Shown piece by piece: positions 1 through 9,800 of a stretch of 64,000 nt of DNA. A model generated the notes under the pieces. It had not been told where the DNA came from. It searched no databases and was given only the letters and a program-made list of their open reading frames with translations. The stretch lies in assembly GCA_002410505.1 (NCBI GenBank), contig DHSO01000022.1:1-64000 (forward strand), read 5' to 3'. Every line of letters starts with the position of its first letter. The first letter of the stretch is position 1. This DNA is from Cloacimonetes bacterium UBA5284 (GTDB lineage Bacteria > Cloacimonadota > Cloacimonadia > Cloacimonadales > Cloacimonadaceae). The translations under genes and the position numbers were made by a program.

Positions 1-144
1 GTAGAATAATTCTATGCCAAAAGAATGCGGAGAGCTAGTTGGTAAAGCTCATATCCGCTATAAACCGTCACCCAAAGCTTCAAATCGTCCTCACTTGGAC
101 AAATGGGGATAAAGCCTTATGTGGTGCGGAGATATGATGGACTA

Positions 145-261
145 TGTTTGGACTTGGACTGACCAATAAATGATTGCATGTTTGGATACTCACTTGGGGA
201 TATAAACAATGACGGTAGTATTGAAATTCTGGTGACTAATAGATCCGGCTCCACCCAATAA
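145..261 (+). pseudogene. Possible FG-GAP/VCBS repeat protein remnant
   Basis: The plus-strand frame ending at the TAA at 259-261 encodes a GDINNDGSIEILV stretch, typical of the calcium-binding loop of FG-GAP/VCBS beta-propeller repeats. A TGA at 160-162 interrupts the same frame upstream and no start codon with a ribosome binding site is visible. Read as a degraded C-terminal scrap of an exported propeller protein; the motif is short, so chance is possible. The rest of bases 1-144 shows no intact gene. Confidence 0.3.
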
Positions 262-709
262 AGTCAGAGCTAAACTGCGTTTCATCAATAATTCTGTACT
301 CAAGGTCATTGGCGTCCAAGCGGATTACTACCAATCCTTGGGGGTCGTATCGCGGGAATTGATAGATGACGTAGTATTTCCCAAAACGCTGAGTGCTGAT
401 CTCCTTGTGAGCTGTTCCCTCGATACCGGTTATGCTACCAATCTGTACTACTTCGGTCAGAGTATTGCTTTGCCGGAGATATTGAAATTTCGTTATCTGT
501 ATGCTTCCATTAGCAGTAGTCATCTTATAGAATTGCAGATCGCCGCTTGGGAGTTTGATCACGTCGTCATATTCACGTGGAAAGGGGATATTAATCCCCA
601 AAGAATTAGCCAGGCTAATCTCAATTTGTGGCTGTTGAGCGAATAAACTTAAGAAAGCGATCCAAAGGATAACCGTCAATACACCGGATATCACGTCCTT
701 TACTTTCAT
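236..709 (-). CDS. Small exported hypothetical protein
   Basis: Encodes 157 residues. The start is placed at the ATG at 709-707 because GGAGG lies 5 nt upstream (719-715); an in-frame ATG at 721 has no comparable site. Residues about 5-28 form a hydrophobic segment ending LFAQQ, read as a signal peptide, so the protein is probably periplasmic or surface exposed. The remainder is beta-rich in appearance (alternating hydrophobic residues, many Y, I and T) with no recognised catalytic motif. It stops inside a region with coding-like scraps in other frames, so it could be the surviving N-terminal part of a longer protein. I do not recognise the family. Confidence 0.5.
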   Translation of the reverse strand: MKVKDVISGVLTVILWIAFLSLFAQQPQIEISLANSLGINIPFPREYDDVIKLPSGDLQFYKMTTANGSIQITKFQYLRQSNTLTEVVQIGSITGIEGTAHKEISTQRFGKYYVIYQFPRYDPQGLVVIRLDANDLEYRIIDETQFSSDFIGWSRIY

Positions 710-905
710 CTGAGCCTCCATCCAGCGATACCACTGCTTGGGGTTAATAATTACGCTATAGCTACTTCATATTTAATCTTCAATAATGCAATCGCCTTTT
801 CACAATTATCGTATCCCTATATCTGTGTCAAGAATTTTTTTATTTTTTCAGTGAGGGTTTATATCCGCATTACCAAATGTAGGATATAACGATACTGAAG
901 GCATC

Positions 906-2117
906 TTACTCGTAGCGCAGGGCATCTATTAGATTGAGATTTGCCGCTTTCCTGGCGGGATACCATCCAAAGAAGATGCCGATAACCATGGAAAAACCAA
1001 CTGATAAGACGATTGACCACATGGTTACGGCGATATTCCAATCCATCACTTTGCCCACTACTCTGGCTGCGCCAAAGCCCAAAAGTATACCGAGAATGCC
1101 GCCCATAATACTGATGGCCATGGCCTCGATGATGAATTGAAGTAAGACATCTCGTTTCCCTGCGCCTACAGCCATGCGAATACCGATTTCTTTTACTCTT
1201 TCGGTAACCGAAACCAGCATAATGTTCATGATCCCAATACCTCCCACCAATAGTGAGATGCCGGCTATGGAAGCCAGAAGTATCGTCATCGTGTGAGAGA
1301 CACTGTTGGCCGTTTCCGCCAGGTCTGTCTGCGAACTAACCACAAACTCCTCGCTGGTGGTTCCGCGATGCCGTGCTTGAAGCAAGTCCATAATGTCTTG
1401 TTGAACCCGAAGAATAGCATCTCGGCTTACGGCAGAAACCATGATGGACATATTGCGCCATCGATGCCCCAACAGCCTTTGATACACCGTAGTATAGGGA
1501 GCCAATACGATATCGTCCTGATCGTTTCCCATCACACTCTGTCCTTTGGCCGTCAGAACACCTGCTATGGTAAAAGGAATGTTGCGAATGCGCATGATTT
1601 TACCTACGGGATCGATGTCACCAAAGAGGTTGTCGGCTACAGTTTTACCAATCACACAGACCTTTGCTCCGTTTTCCACATCCGAGCTATAAAAGAGATC
1701 TCCATTTTCAGTCTGCATATTCCGGATAAAGAAGTAATCGGCATCCACACCCATTACGCTGCCACGCCAATTGTTCCCCTCATATTTGAGCTGTCCCCAG
1801 CTGTTGTATACCGGAGACGCATATAGAACTCCGTCCAACTGTTCACGCATGGCTGTTACGTCTTCCACAGTGAGCAGGTTGCCTCCTCCGGCAGCTTGTC
1901 TGACAGCAGATTGACTGAAATTCGAAGAAACCATGATCACATTTGTTCCCATGGAGTTCACCTGATCTTCCACGATCTTTTGAGCGCCCTGTCCGATGGA
2001 TAGCATAGCGATCACCGCGGCTACTCCGATGATGATACCAAGCATGGTGAGGAAAGTGCGGGTTTTGTTTCTGGTAAGGGATTTCAGAGCTATTCGAATG
2101 ATTCCGGTTACAGACAT
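906..2117 (-). CDS. MacB/FtsX-type ABC transporter permease
   Basis: Encodes 403 residues with the MacB permease architecture: an N-terminal membrane helix (about 20-42), a large periplasmic domain (about 45-270) and three C-terminal membrane helices (about 280-395). The segment GGIGIMNIMLVSVTERVKEIG is the hallmark of the FtsX domain (PF02687) of this family. The start overlaps the stop of the ATPase gene as TGATG, so the two are translationally coupled. Together with the ATPase, adaptor and TolC-like gene upstream it should form a mechanotransmission-type efflux pump expelling macrolides, peptides or lipoprotein-like substrates from the periplasm. The substrate cannot be read from the sequence. 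Confidence 0.93.
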   Translation of the reverse strand: MSVTGIIRIALKSLTRNKTRTFLTMLGIIIGVAAVIAMLSIGQGAQKIVEDQVNSMGTNVIMVSSNFSQSAVRQAAGGGNLLTVEDVTAMREQLDGVLYASPVYNSWGQLKYEGNNWRGSVMGVDADYFFIRNMQTENGDLFYSSDVENGAKVCVIGKTVADNLFGDIDPVGKIMRIRNIPFTIAGVLTAKGQSVMGNDQDDIVLAPYTTVYQRLLGHRWRNMSIMVSAVSRDAILRVQQDIMDLLQARHRGTTSEEFVVSSQTDLAETANSVSHTMTILLASIAGISLLVGGIGIMNIMLVSVTERVKEIGIRMAVGAGKRDVLLQFIIEAMAISIMGGILGILLGFGAARVVGKVMDWNIAVTMWSIVLSVGFSMVIGIFFGWYPARKAANLNLIDALRYE

Positions 2118-2866
2118 CAGTCCTCCTCGTCCAGTTTGGGCAGACTTTGCAAATCCTCTACAGCGTTGCGGGTCTTGGGATTCACTTTGTCGCTGATGAT
2201 TTTACCATCCCGAAAAGTGATATGACGATGGGCGTATTGGGCTATATCCGGTTCATGGGTTACCAGTATTACCGTCTTTCCTTCGGAATGAAGCTGTTGA
2301 AACACAGCCATTACTTCCACGCTGGTTCTAGTGTCCAGATTTCCGGTGGGTTCATCGGCAAGGATAAATGAAGGGTCGTTCACAATCGCCCGGGCTATGG
2401 CTACTCGTTGTTGCTGTCCGCCGGATAGCTGATTGGGAAAGTGTTTTGCTCTATCGGCAATACCTACTTTTTCCAGTGCTTTCATGGCCTTTTCATGACG
2501 TTCGTGTAAAGAGCATTTTCTGCAATAGAGAAGGGGTAGTTCCACATTTTCGAGTGCGGTGGTGCGGGGTAGCAGATAGAAGCTCTGAAATACATAACCT
2601 ATTTTTTGGTTGCGAATGATGGTGAGTTCTTCATCGTTCATTTGATGAACGGGAATAGCATCCAGGACATACTCACCCTCGCTGGCTTTATCCAGACAAC
2701 CCAGGAGATTCATGAAGGTTGTTTTTCCACTGCCACTAGCCCCCATGATGGCAATGAAATCACCTTTCCTTACTTCTAAATCCACACTGCGGAGGGCATG
2801 AACGTGAATATCTCCCATGACATAGGTCTTTGTGAGTGCTTTTGTGCTAAGCAGATTATCTTGCAT
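2117..2866 (-). CDS. MacB/LolD-type ABC transporter ATP-binding protein
   Basis: Encodes 249 residues, a single ABC ATPase domain. Visible motifs are Walker A GASGSGKTT (about residue 42), the signature LSGGQQQR (about 146), Walker B FILADEP with the following GNLD typical of the LolD/MacB/FtsE group, and an H-loop in VTHEP. In Proteobacteria MacB carries this ATPase fused to the permease; here it is a separate gene, as in the Bacillus YknXYZ system. It starts on the TGATG overlap with the adaptor gene upstream and ends on another with the permease gene downstream. Confidence 0.94.
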   Translation of the reverse strand: MQDNLLSTKALTKTYVMGDIHVHALRSVDLEVRKGDFIAIMGASGSGKTTFMNLLGCLDKASEGEYVLDAIPVHQMNDEELTIIRNQKIGYVFQSFYLLPRTTALENVELPLLYCRKCSLHERHEKAMKALEKVGIADRAKHFPNQLSGGQQQRVAIARAIVNDPSFILADEPTGNLDTRTSVEVMAVFQQLHSEGKTVILVTHEPDIAQYAHRHITFRDGKIISDKVNPKTRNAVEDLQSLPKLDEED

Positions 2867-4152
2867 CAGAATCTTCTCATTCCTGGGGCGGAGTTTGAAT
2901 TTGCCTGTTTTGCATCGTTGTATATCACGCCGGTTACCAGCCTGGCATCATCACCGACACCTTCAATCAATTCCACAAAAGCTCCGTCCGATACGCCGGT
3001 TTTCACCACAACGGGCTTTGGCTCATTATCCTTCAACAGCCACACTACACCCATTCTTTCCGGGGATTTTGCAGCACTAGCGCTGGGAGAATCTTGCCTT
3101 TTACTTTGCTTTGGACCGGCGACGATTGCTTCCGAATCTGATGGCTTCTCAGGCGGCTGTTTCGAGGCTGCTTCCATAGCCTTCCTGCCTGCATTGAGCA
3201 GCTCATCGTTCCATTTTAATCCAAATAATTCCCAAATTTCTTTGCTGGGGCGGAATCTGGTGGCGCTTTCTGGTATTCTAAGCACACCTTGACGGGAATT
3301 GATAATAAAGGTCACGTTTGTGGTCATTCCGGGCAGCAGCTTATTTTGGGGATTCGATGCATCTATGATCACATTGTATGTAACTACATTGGATTCGTTT
3401 GTGGGATTCAATCTTATCTGTTGAACACTGCCCTCAAAGCGTTGATTGGGGTGTGCGTCTACAGTGAATTCAACCGGCATACCCAAGCTGATCTTGCCGA
3501 TATCCGCTTCGTCTACACCGGCGGTAATCTGCATTTTATCCAGATTGTTTGCGATGATGAACAAAGTGGGGGAGTTTAGGCTGGCGGCAACGGTTTGGCC
3601 CTCGTCCACGGCACGGGATACGATTACCCCATCAATGGGACTTGTGATATGCGCATTGGCAAGGTTTTTCTCTGCCCGTTGCAGGCTGAGACGGGCGTTC
3701 GCCAGGTTTTGCTGGGCATTTTGCATCTTAAATCTAGCTTTTTTGAGGTCATACTCTGGGCTCATATGCTGTTCGAAAAGTTCATTTTGCAGGTTGTAGT
3801 CCAATTCAGCTTCTTCGAGTGCAGTTTGATTTTTGGCCAGATCGCCACGAGCCGCTTCCAAAGATGTGGCCAGGATTTCCGTGTCCAGCTTTGCCAATAG
3901 CTCACCTTTGCGAACGGGATCGTTGTAATCTTTGTACAGCTTTTCAATTTTGCCGCTTACTTCGGTTCCTACGTTTACCAGGACATAAGGATTGAGAGAT
4001 CCTGTGGCAGTTACAACTTCACGTACAGAGCCTTGAGACGGGCTATCCAGACGCCACTCCGGGGCCAGTTTTGCTTTGCGAAAGTGGCTCCATAGCAATA
4101 TGGCTATAATGATGATAGCCGGAATTATCAGGTATTTGATGTATTTCATCAT
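2866..4152 (-). CDS. MacA-like periplasmic adaptor (HlyD/RND family)
   Basis: Encodes 428 residues. Residues about 6-22 form a membrane anchor, followed by a split biotinyl-lipoyl domain, an alpha-helical hairpin rich in A, L, N and Q heptads (about 95-165) and beta-barrel and membrane-proximal domains. LSP-type sequence GSVREVVTATGSLNPYVLVNVGTEVSG is typical of MacA. A low-complexity insert (about 325-375, rich in K, P, S and E) precedes a final beta domain, which is longer than usual. The protein should bridge the inner-membrane ABC permease and the TolC-like channel. It lies 3 nt downstream of the TolC-like gene and overlaps the ATPase gene by one base. Confidence 0.92.
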   Translation of the reverse strand: MMKYIKYLIIPAIIIIAILLWSHFRKAKLAPEWRLDSPSQGSVREVVTATGSLNPYVLVNVGTEVSGKIEKLYKDYNDPVRKGELLAKLDTEILATSLEAARGDLAKNQTALEEAELDYNLQNELFEQHMSPEYDLKKARFKMQNAQQNLANARLSLQRAEKNLANAHITSPIDGVIVSRAVDEGQTVAASLNSPTLFIIANNLDKMQITAGVDEADIGKISLGMPVEFTVDAHPNQRFEGSVQQIRLNPTNESNVVTYNVIIDASNPQNKLLPGMTTNVTFIINSRQGVLRIPESATRFRPSKEIWELFGLKWNDELLNAGRKAMEAASKQPPEKPSDSEAIVAGPKQSKRQDSPSASAAKSPERMGVVWLLKDNEPKPVVVKTGVSDGAFVELIEGVGDDARLVTGVIYNDAKQANSNSAPGMRRF

Positions 4153-4155
4153 TGT

Positions 4156-5400
4156 TTACCATTTTCCTAGAATCTTTTGAGACAGCATGTGGTTCAGTTC
4201 TTCCTGTTTTTTGATAATCTGATAGCGATTTGCATTGTATTGAATATTCGAATCGATATATTCGGTACGGGTTTTGTCCAATTCCAAAAGCTGGATCATA
4301 CCCAGGCGATAGCGTTCTTCAGCGATGCGGATTTGTTCTTGGGATTGCTCTAGCCGTTCTTGGTAGAGTTCGTCCAATCTCAGCAGGTATTCCAGCTCTT
4401 GAGTAGCACTATCATAGTTTCGGCGAGTTTGATCCTTGATGTCCTCTAGCGCGAGGAGAGTGCTTTGTTTATTTATCTTGTGGCGAGTACTGCTTTCTTT
4501 GTTAGTAAAGAAGTTCCAGATGGAGTAGGACAGATTCAGCCCGATACCATGAACAGTGTTGTAGTTATCCAGATCAAAATCCTCTCCGGATACACGGCGG
4601 GAAAAACCGTAGGATAGAGACAACTTGGGCAAATAGTCCAGATTATTCTGAGTAAGGCTCAGCTCATTCTTTTTCAATGAGTATTCCAGCAATTTGACAT
4701 CTGTGATGCCTTCGGTGTTAAAAGGGGGAATTTCTTTATCCAGAATTGTATCGATTTCTGCCAGAGGGTAGCCTTCATCCTCCATTTGTACCAGAGAGAA
4801 TAGCTTGGCACGGGAATTTGCTATAGTGTTTTCCAATTGAATGATGCTGATCTGGCTGTTCATAACCGCGATTTCGTTTTGCTTTAGCTCGAAGGGAGTA
4901 ATTTTGCCCAGTTGCAATAACACTTCACTCTGCTCGTATACACGGGTTTGGATAGCGAGGTTTTCCTCCAACGCGCTTTTCTGTTTTGTGGCGGACAGAG
5001 TTTCCAGATATGCCTGCAGTGTCTGAAAAACATAATCCGAATAGCCGCGCTCCAATTCCAGGCCGGCAATACTGTTGTCCACGCGAGCCTGTTTGTAATT
5101 GAAGAATGAGGCATCGTTCAGGCTGATTGTCTTGCTGATCTCTATCCCGGCAGAACTGGTCAAGCCACTTTTGGGAGAGATGGGGTCAAAATCCTGGTTT
5201 AGGCCGGCACTAAGATCCGCGTTTGGTAACAGGTTCCATTTGGCGGAGTTCAGAGAGCTTTTCGCGGTGCTGTGGCTCAGCTCTTGTTTACGGATCTGAT
5301 AACTGTTTTGCATGCCGTGTTCAATCATTTGGTCCAGGGTGTATTCATTGGCTGCCAATAATGCCGGCAGCAAGAATATGAGGATCAGATAGCGTTTCAT
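4156..5400 (-). CDS. TolC-family outer membrane efflux protein
   Basis: Encodes 414 residues, near the usual 420-450. The start is set at the ATG at 5400 because AGAGG lies about 5 nt upstream; an upstream in-frame ATG at 5418 would add MLIRGK before the signal peptide. Residues 1-18 are a signal peptide (MKRYLILIFLLPALLAA). The rest shows the two long coiled-coil repeats of the OEP family, with QxxxL heptads and two strand-like stretches per repeat. First gene of the efflux operon, giving the order tolC-like, macA-like, ATPase, permease, all spaced by 3 nt or less. Confidence 0.92.
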   Translation of the reverse strand: MKRYLILIFLLPALLAANEYTLDQMIEHGMQNSYQIRKQELSHSTAKSSLNSAKWNLLPNADLSAGLNQDFDPISPKSGLTSSAGIEISKTISLNDASFFNYKQARVDNSIAGLELERGYSDYVFQTLQAYLETLSATKQKSALEENLAIQTRVYEQSEVLLQLGKITPFELKQNEIAVMNSQISIIQLENTIANSRAKLFSLVQMEDEGYPLAEIDTILDKEIPPFNTEGITDVKLLEYSLKKNELSLTQNNLDYLPKLSLSYGFSRRVSGEDFDLDNYNTVHGIGLNLSYSIWNFFTNKESSTRHKINKQSTLLALEDIKDQTRRNYDSATQELEYLLRLDELYQERLEQSQEQIRIAEERYRLGMIQLLELDKTRTEYIDSNIQYNANRYQIIKKQEELNHMLSQKILGKW

Positions 5401-5687
5401 TTTACCTCTTATTAGCATAAGTTCTAATCTGTGTTGCTCTACATATTACAAGTAAGCTATCGCTTTCCTGCATATATTCCAATTATTCTTTTGATTGTGT
5501 GCAAAAGAATCGAATCGGCTGATTTGTGCAAGGAAAAATTGTAGGAGCAGCAGATATGTATAATTGCACATGAAAAGATACATTCGCGTGTGGGAAAAAC
5601 TGGGAGTATTGAAAAAGCCTTGCCCGATTTGTAGGCTTATTTATTTTGGATTTCAAATGAAAAATCAATAATGAAAAGGAGCTAAAC

Positions 5688-6689
5688 ATGGCTTTTAACC
5701 TAAGAAACAGACACTTCCTTACACTCATGGACTTCAGTCCCAAAGAAGTAAAATACCTGCTGGATCTATCCATGGATCTAAAGAAAGCAAAATATACCGG
5801 AACTGAAGTGCAACGTCTGAAGGGAAAGAATATCGCTTTGATCTTTGAAAAAGACAGCACCAGAACTCGCTGTTCTTTCGAAGTGGCAGCACTTGATCAG
5901 GGTGCTCACGTAACCTATTTGGGGCCTACAGGCAGCCAGATGGGAAAGAAAGAATCCATTGCCGATACTGCTCGCGTGTTGGGCAGAATGTACGATGGAA
6001 TTGAATATCGCGGTTATGGTCAGGAGATCGTGGAAGAATTGGCTAAATATGCAGGAGTCCCTGTTTGGAACGGTCTCACAGACCAGGATCACCCCACTCA
6101 GGTCTTAGCAGATTTCATGACTGCAATAGAACACTTGAATAAACCCCTGCATGAGATGGTATTTGTATATGCCGGCGATGGTCGTAACAACGTTGCCAAT
6201 GCCCTGATGATAGGCGCGTCCAAGACCGGTATGGATTTCAGAATCGTGAGCCCCAAATCTCTGTTTCCAGAAAAAACGCTGTTGAACAAATGCAAAGAAG
6301 CGGCAAAAGAAAGCGGCGCGAAGATCACTATCACAGACGACATCGCCAAAGGTGTTAAAGGTGCCGATGTGATCTACACAGACGTTTGGGTATCGATGGG
6401 AGAACCGGATAGTGTCTGGGAGAAACGCATAAAATTACTGAAACCTTATCAAGTAAATTCTGCCATGATGAAGAAAACCGGAAAAGACAAGACTTTATTC
6501 ATGCATTGTCTTCCCGCATTCCACGATCTGAACACCAAGGTTGGCAAGGAAATTCATGCCAAGTTTGGCCTTAGCTCCATGGAAGTGACAGACGAAGTGT
6601 TTGAAGGGCCCAATTCCGTGGTCTTCGATGAAGCCGAAAACCGTATGCATACCATTAAAGCAGTTATGGTGGCCACTCTGGGTCAGTAA
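5688..6689 (+). CDS. argF: Ornithine carbamoyltransferase
   Basis: Encodes 333 residues. It transfers the carbamoyl group of carbamoyl phosphate to ornithine to give citrulline, or runs in reverse in arginine catabolism. Carbamoyl-phosphate binding STRTR is at 57-61, HPTQ at 135-138, the ornithine-loop VSMGE near 235-239, and the HCLPA motif with its catalytic cysteine at 273-277. The SMG loop and HCLP distinguish it from aspartate carbamoyltransferase, which is encoded separately at 16143. AAGGAG lies 7 nt before the start. It stands alone between two other transcription units, with no other arginine genes in the window, so anabolic versus catabolic use is open. Confidence 0.96.
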   Translation: MAFNLRNRHFLTLMDFSPKEVKYLLDLSMDLKKAKYTGTEVQRLKGKNIALIFEKDSTRTRCSFEVAALDQGAHVTYLGPTGSQMGKKESIADTARVLGRMYDGIEYRGYGQEIVEELAKYAGVPVWNGLTDQDHPTQVLADFMTAIEHLNKPLHEMVFVYAGDGRNNVANALMIGASKTGMDFRIVSPKSLFPEKTLLNKCKEAAKESGAKITITDDIAKGVKGADVIYTDVWVSMGEPDSVWEKRIKLLKPYQVNSAMMKKTGKDKTLFMHCLPAFHDLNTKVGKEIHAKFGLSSMEVTDEVFEGPNSVVFDEAENRMHTIKAVMVATLGQ

Positions 6690-6708
6690 GATAAGATATC
6701 TGGCAAAA

Positions 6709-6734
6709 AAAGGACCTCCAAACGGGGGTCCTTT
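6709..6734 (+). terminator. Rho-independent terminator after argF
   Basis: An 11-bp stem (6709-6719 with 6724-6734, one G-T pair) closes a four-base AAAC loop. It is preceded by an A-run and followed by a weak T-rich stretch. It lies 20 nt after the argF stop and separates argF from the protease gene. Confidence 0.8.
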
Positions 6735-6814
6735 CTGCTATAATTGCATTTTTGGAACACAGCTTGCTTGTTACATATAGCAGAGAAAATAATCAGAATT
6801 GAGAAGGTAGTATT

Positions 6815-9800
6815 ATGAAATCAGTGTTTTTGACAATTGCTTTGTTGATGCTTTCAGTTGTTCTGGCTGCAGGCATTACTTATCACTATCAAATGGAGCA
6901 GCCGGTGCTCCTGGAAAAAGAATTGGGTACTGTAATCAGGTTGAATGGAACACAAAGCTATTCAAAACCTGGAGAACCGGATTTGCCATATTTTGGTTAC
7001 AGTCTATTACTCCCGGAATCGCATGAAGCAGTCTCTGTAAACATTCGCAGAGAAGGGCCGGTAGTATATCAACTGAAAGCTATAGTAGCTCCCGCACAAA
7101 GGCAGTATCCTTTCTCTCATGATATTATCGAAGAAAAGGATAAACCTAATCCTGAAATATACTCTTCTCATGAAGTTTATCCTAAAAGCCCGGCAAAGGG
7201 TTTAACAACCGAGTTTCTGAGTGGACACCCAATTGCCTTTGGCGCATTCACTCCATTTGAATACTACCCTCAAAGCAATGAACTGGTTTTTTACAAGAGT
7301 ATAGTAGTAGAGCTTGATCATGAGCCGGGCCTGAGGGCTATGGAGGCCACAAAACTGCTGAAGAATGACGCTTTTACAGCTCGTCGCTTGAAACAAAGCG
7401 TGGACAATCAAAGTGCCGTTCCGACATACCGCTCAGTTCGCACCAATGGAATTGAATACCTTATGATCGTGGATGAAGCCAAGTTTACGAATTGGCAACC
7501 CCTGGCAGACCTTTACAGCAATCAGGGATTGCAAGTACAAATGACAGCGGTATCCGATATCGAGGAATCACAGAATGGTAGCGATTTGCAGGAAAAAATC
7601 CGCAATTACATTATCAGTATATACGAGACAAATCCGCTGCGCTATGTTTTGCTGGGAGGCGATACTGATCTGATTCCTCATCGGGGATTTACAGTGGACA
7701 TGGGCTCCGGTGGAGAAAGGGATTATGACATTCCGGCAGATATGTACTATTCCAGCTTGGACGGAAACTGGAATACGGATAATGATCAATATTGGGGCGA
7801 AGAAATGGAAGCTGACCTGGCTCCGGAATTGGCTGTCGGCAGGATATGCTACAACAACGACATTGAAATATCCAATCAGATCAACAAAATATTCCTCTAT
7901 CAGCTATTGCCGGTGGAAGATCAGATAACCACTGCCGCCTTTGCGGGAGAATGGCTTTGGGACGGCCCCACCTGGGGCGGTGACTATATGGACGAGATGA
8001 TCGGAGGATCAAGCGCGCATGGATACACAACCGTTGGTGTCCCCGCAGATTGGGATATCACTACGCTGTATGACAGAACTTATGGCTATTCTGATGCTTG
8101 GGGAAGCTCTGAAATCAAACCTTTCCTATCCGAGGGTGCTAATTTGGTGAATCATCTGGGTCATTCCAACACAACTTATTGCATGAGACTATCAAACAAC
8201 AATGTAACGGAATCCGGCATTACAAACAATGGTCAAACCGAGAACTACTCCATATACTTCAGTCAAGGTTGCTATGCCGGCAGTTTTGACAATCGTGAGA
8301 CATCAGCCGGGAGCTATACAGCGGATTGCATCAGCGAAAAATACACATCCATAGCCACATCCGCAGCCGGTATGATCTCGCATTCTCGCTATGGTTGGGG
8401 TATGCAGGGTTCCACCAATGGTGCCAGTCAGTATTTCCATCGCGAATACATTGATGCAATCTTTGGAGAAAATATCCACGAATTGGGTTACACGCTGGTA
8501 GATTCCAAAATTGATAACATACCCTTTATTTACGATAACCCGGTGATGTATTGGGTCAGCTACGAAACAAATCTCTTCGGCTGTCCGGTTACCCGTATAT
8601 GGAGCGATACACCCCAGAATATGACTATTAATATGTCCAGTGACTGGGTGGTGGGACTCAATTCATACGTAATAGTAAGCGATGCCCCAAACGGGACCAT
8701 CAGAATCAAGCTTGGTGAAGATTTGGTGTATGAGGGTGTAAGTGATGATACTGGAGTTTTCTTTGTAGAATTGGAAGAAAATCTCGTTCCCGGGAATTAT
8801 CAGATCTACATTAATGCCCCCAATTACTATCCCTACAATCAAACCGTGTATGTAACAGCGACCAATATGCCTTACATAATATGCGATCAGGTGACAGATT
8901 CAGACGAAGATGGCCGGATCCATACCGGAGATATATTGCATATCTCCACTACTATCAAAAACATGGGATTGGTGGATCAGCAGGATTCGGGAACCATTAC
9001 TCTGAGCAGTGCCTCTCCAAACATCGAGGTGATGCAGGGAAGCTATGAGTTCGACAGCATCAGCGCGGGAGATAGTCTTATCGTGGATTCTGCTTTCCAG
9101 ATTCGGGTTATAGGATCCTTTGCTGACAACTCTCAAGCAACTTTGGTATTTACCTCGGATTACGACGGGTACGAGACAGAATCTTATCACCGAATCCACC
9201 TCGCAGCTCCGGTGCTGAGCCTCAGCAGTTATAGCGTAACAGGCAGTGAAATGTATGTGCTGCCCGGAGATACTGCATCCATAAGCTTTGCAGTAAAAAA
9301 CACCGGTAGTGGGGACGCGCTAAATCCATTCCTGCTTGTCTTTGCCGATGATCCTCTTTTGAGTACCGATATTTTCGAACTTACTCTGGATCCGATTATC
9401 GGTGGCAGCACGACCACCTACTATCAGGTCTTCGATGTCCATGTATCTGAGAATGCAGAAATAGGAACATCATTATCGCTCAGCTACATTATATCCGCAG
9501 AAAATGGAAACGCAATCGATGGCAGGTTCCAAGTGAGCATCGGTGCTATCAACTATGGATTTGAACCCGATTCGCAAGAGTGGGTATCGGAACAATTGCA
9601 ACCGGGATTTACCAATCAGTGGCACCGCAGTTCTCAAAGAAACCACACCCCTGAAGGTGGTTGGTCCATGAAGTTTGGTGGTACCGGTTCAGCTCAATAC
9701 ACATCGACCGGCTATGGCGCTTTGGTATCCCCTGAATTGGCTGTAAATCCGGGAAGTGCGTTGAAGTTTTGGCACTGGATGGACGCAGAAGATCATGACG

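Noticed and set aside
5470..5575. Possible ARG-box or promoter upstream of argF
   Set aside because: AT-rich words and a TATAAT at 5559-5564 are present, but no dyad fits the ArgR consensus and no -35 box sits at the right distance.
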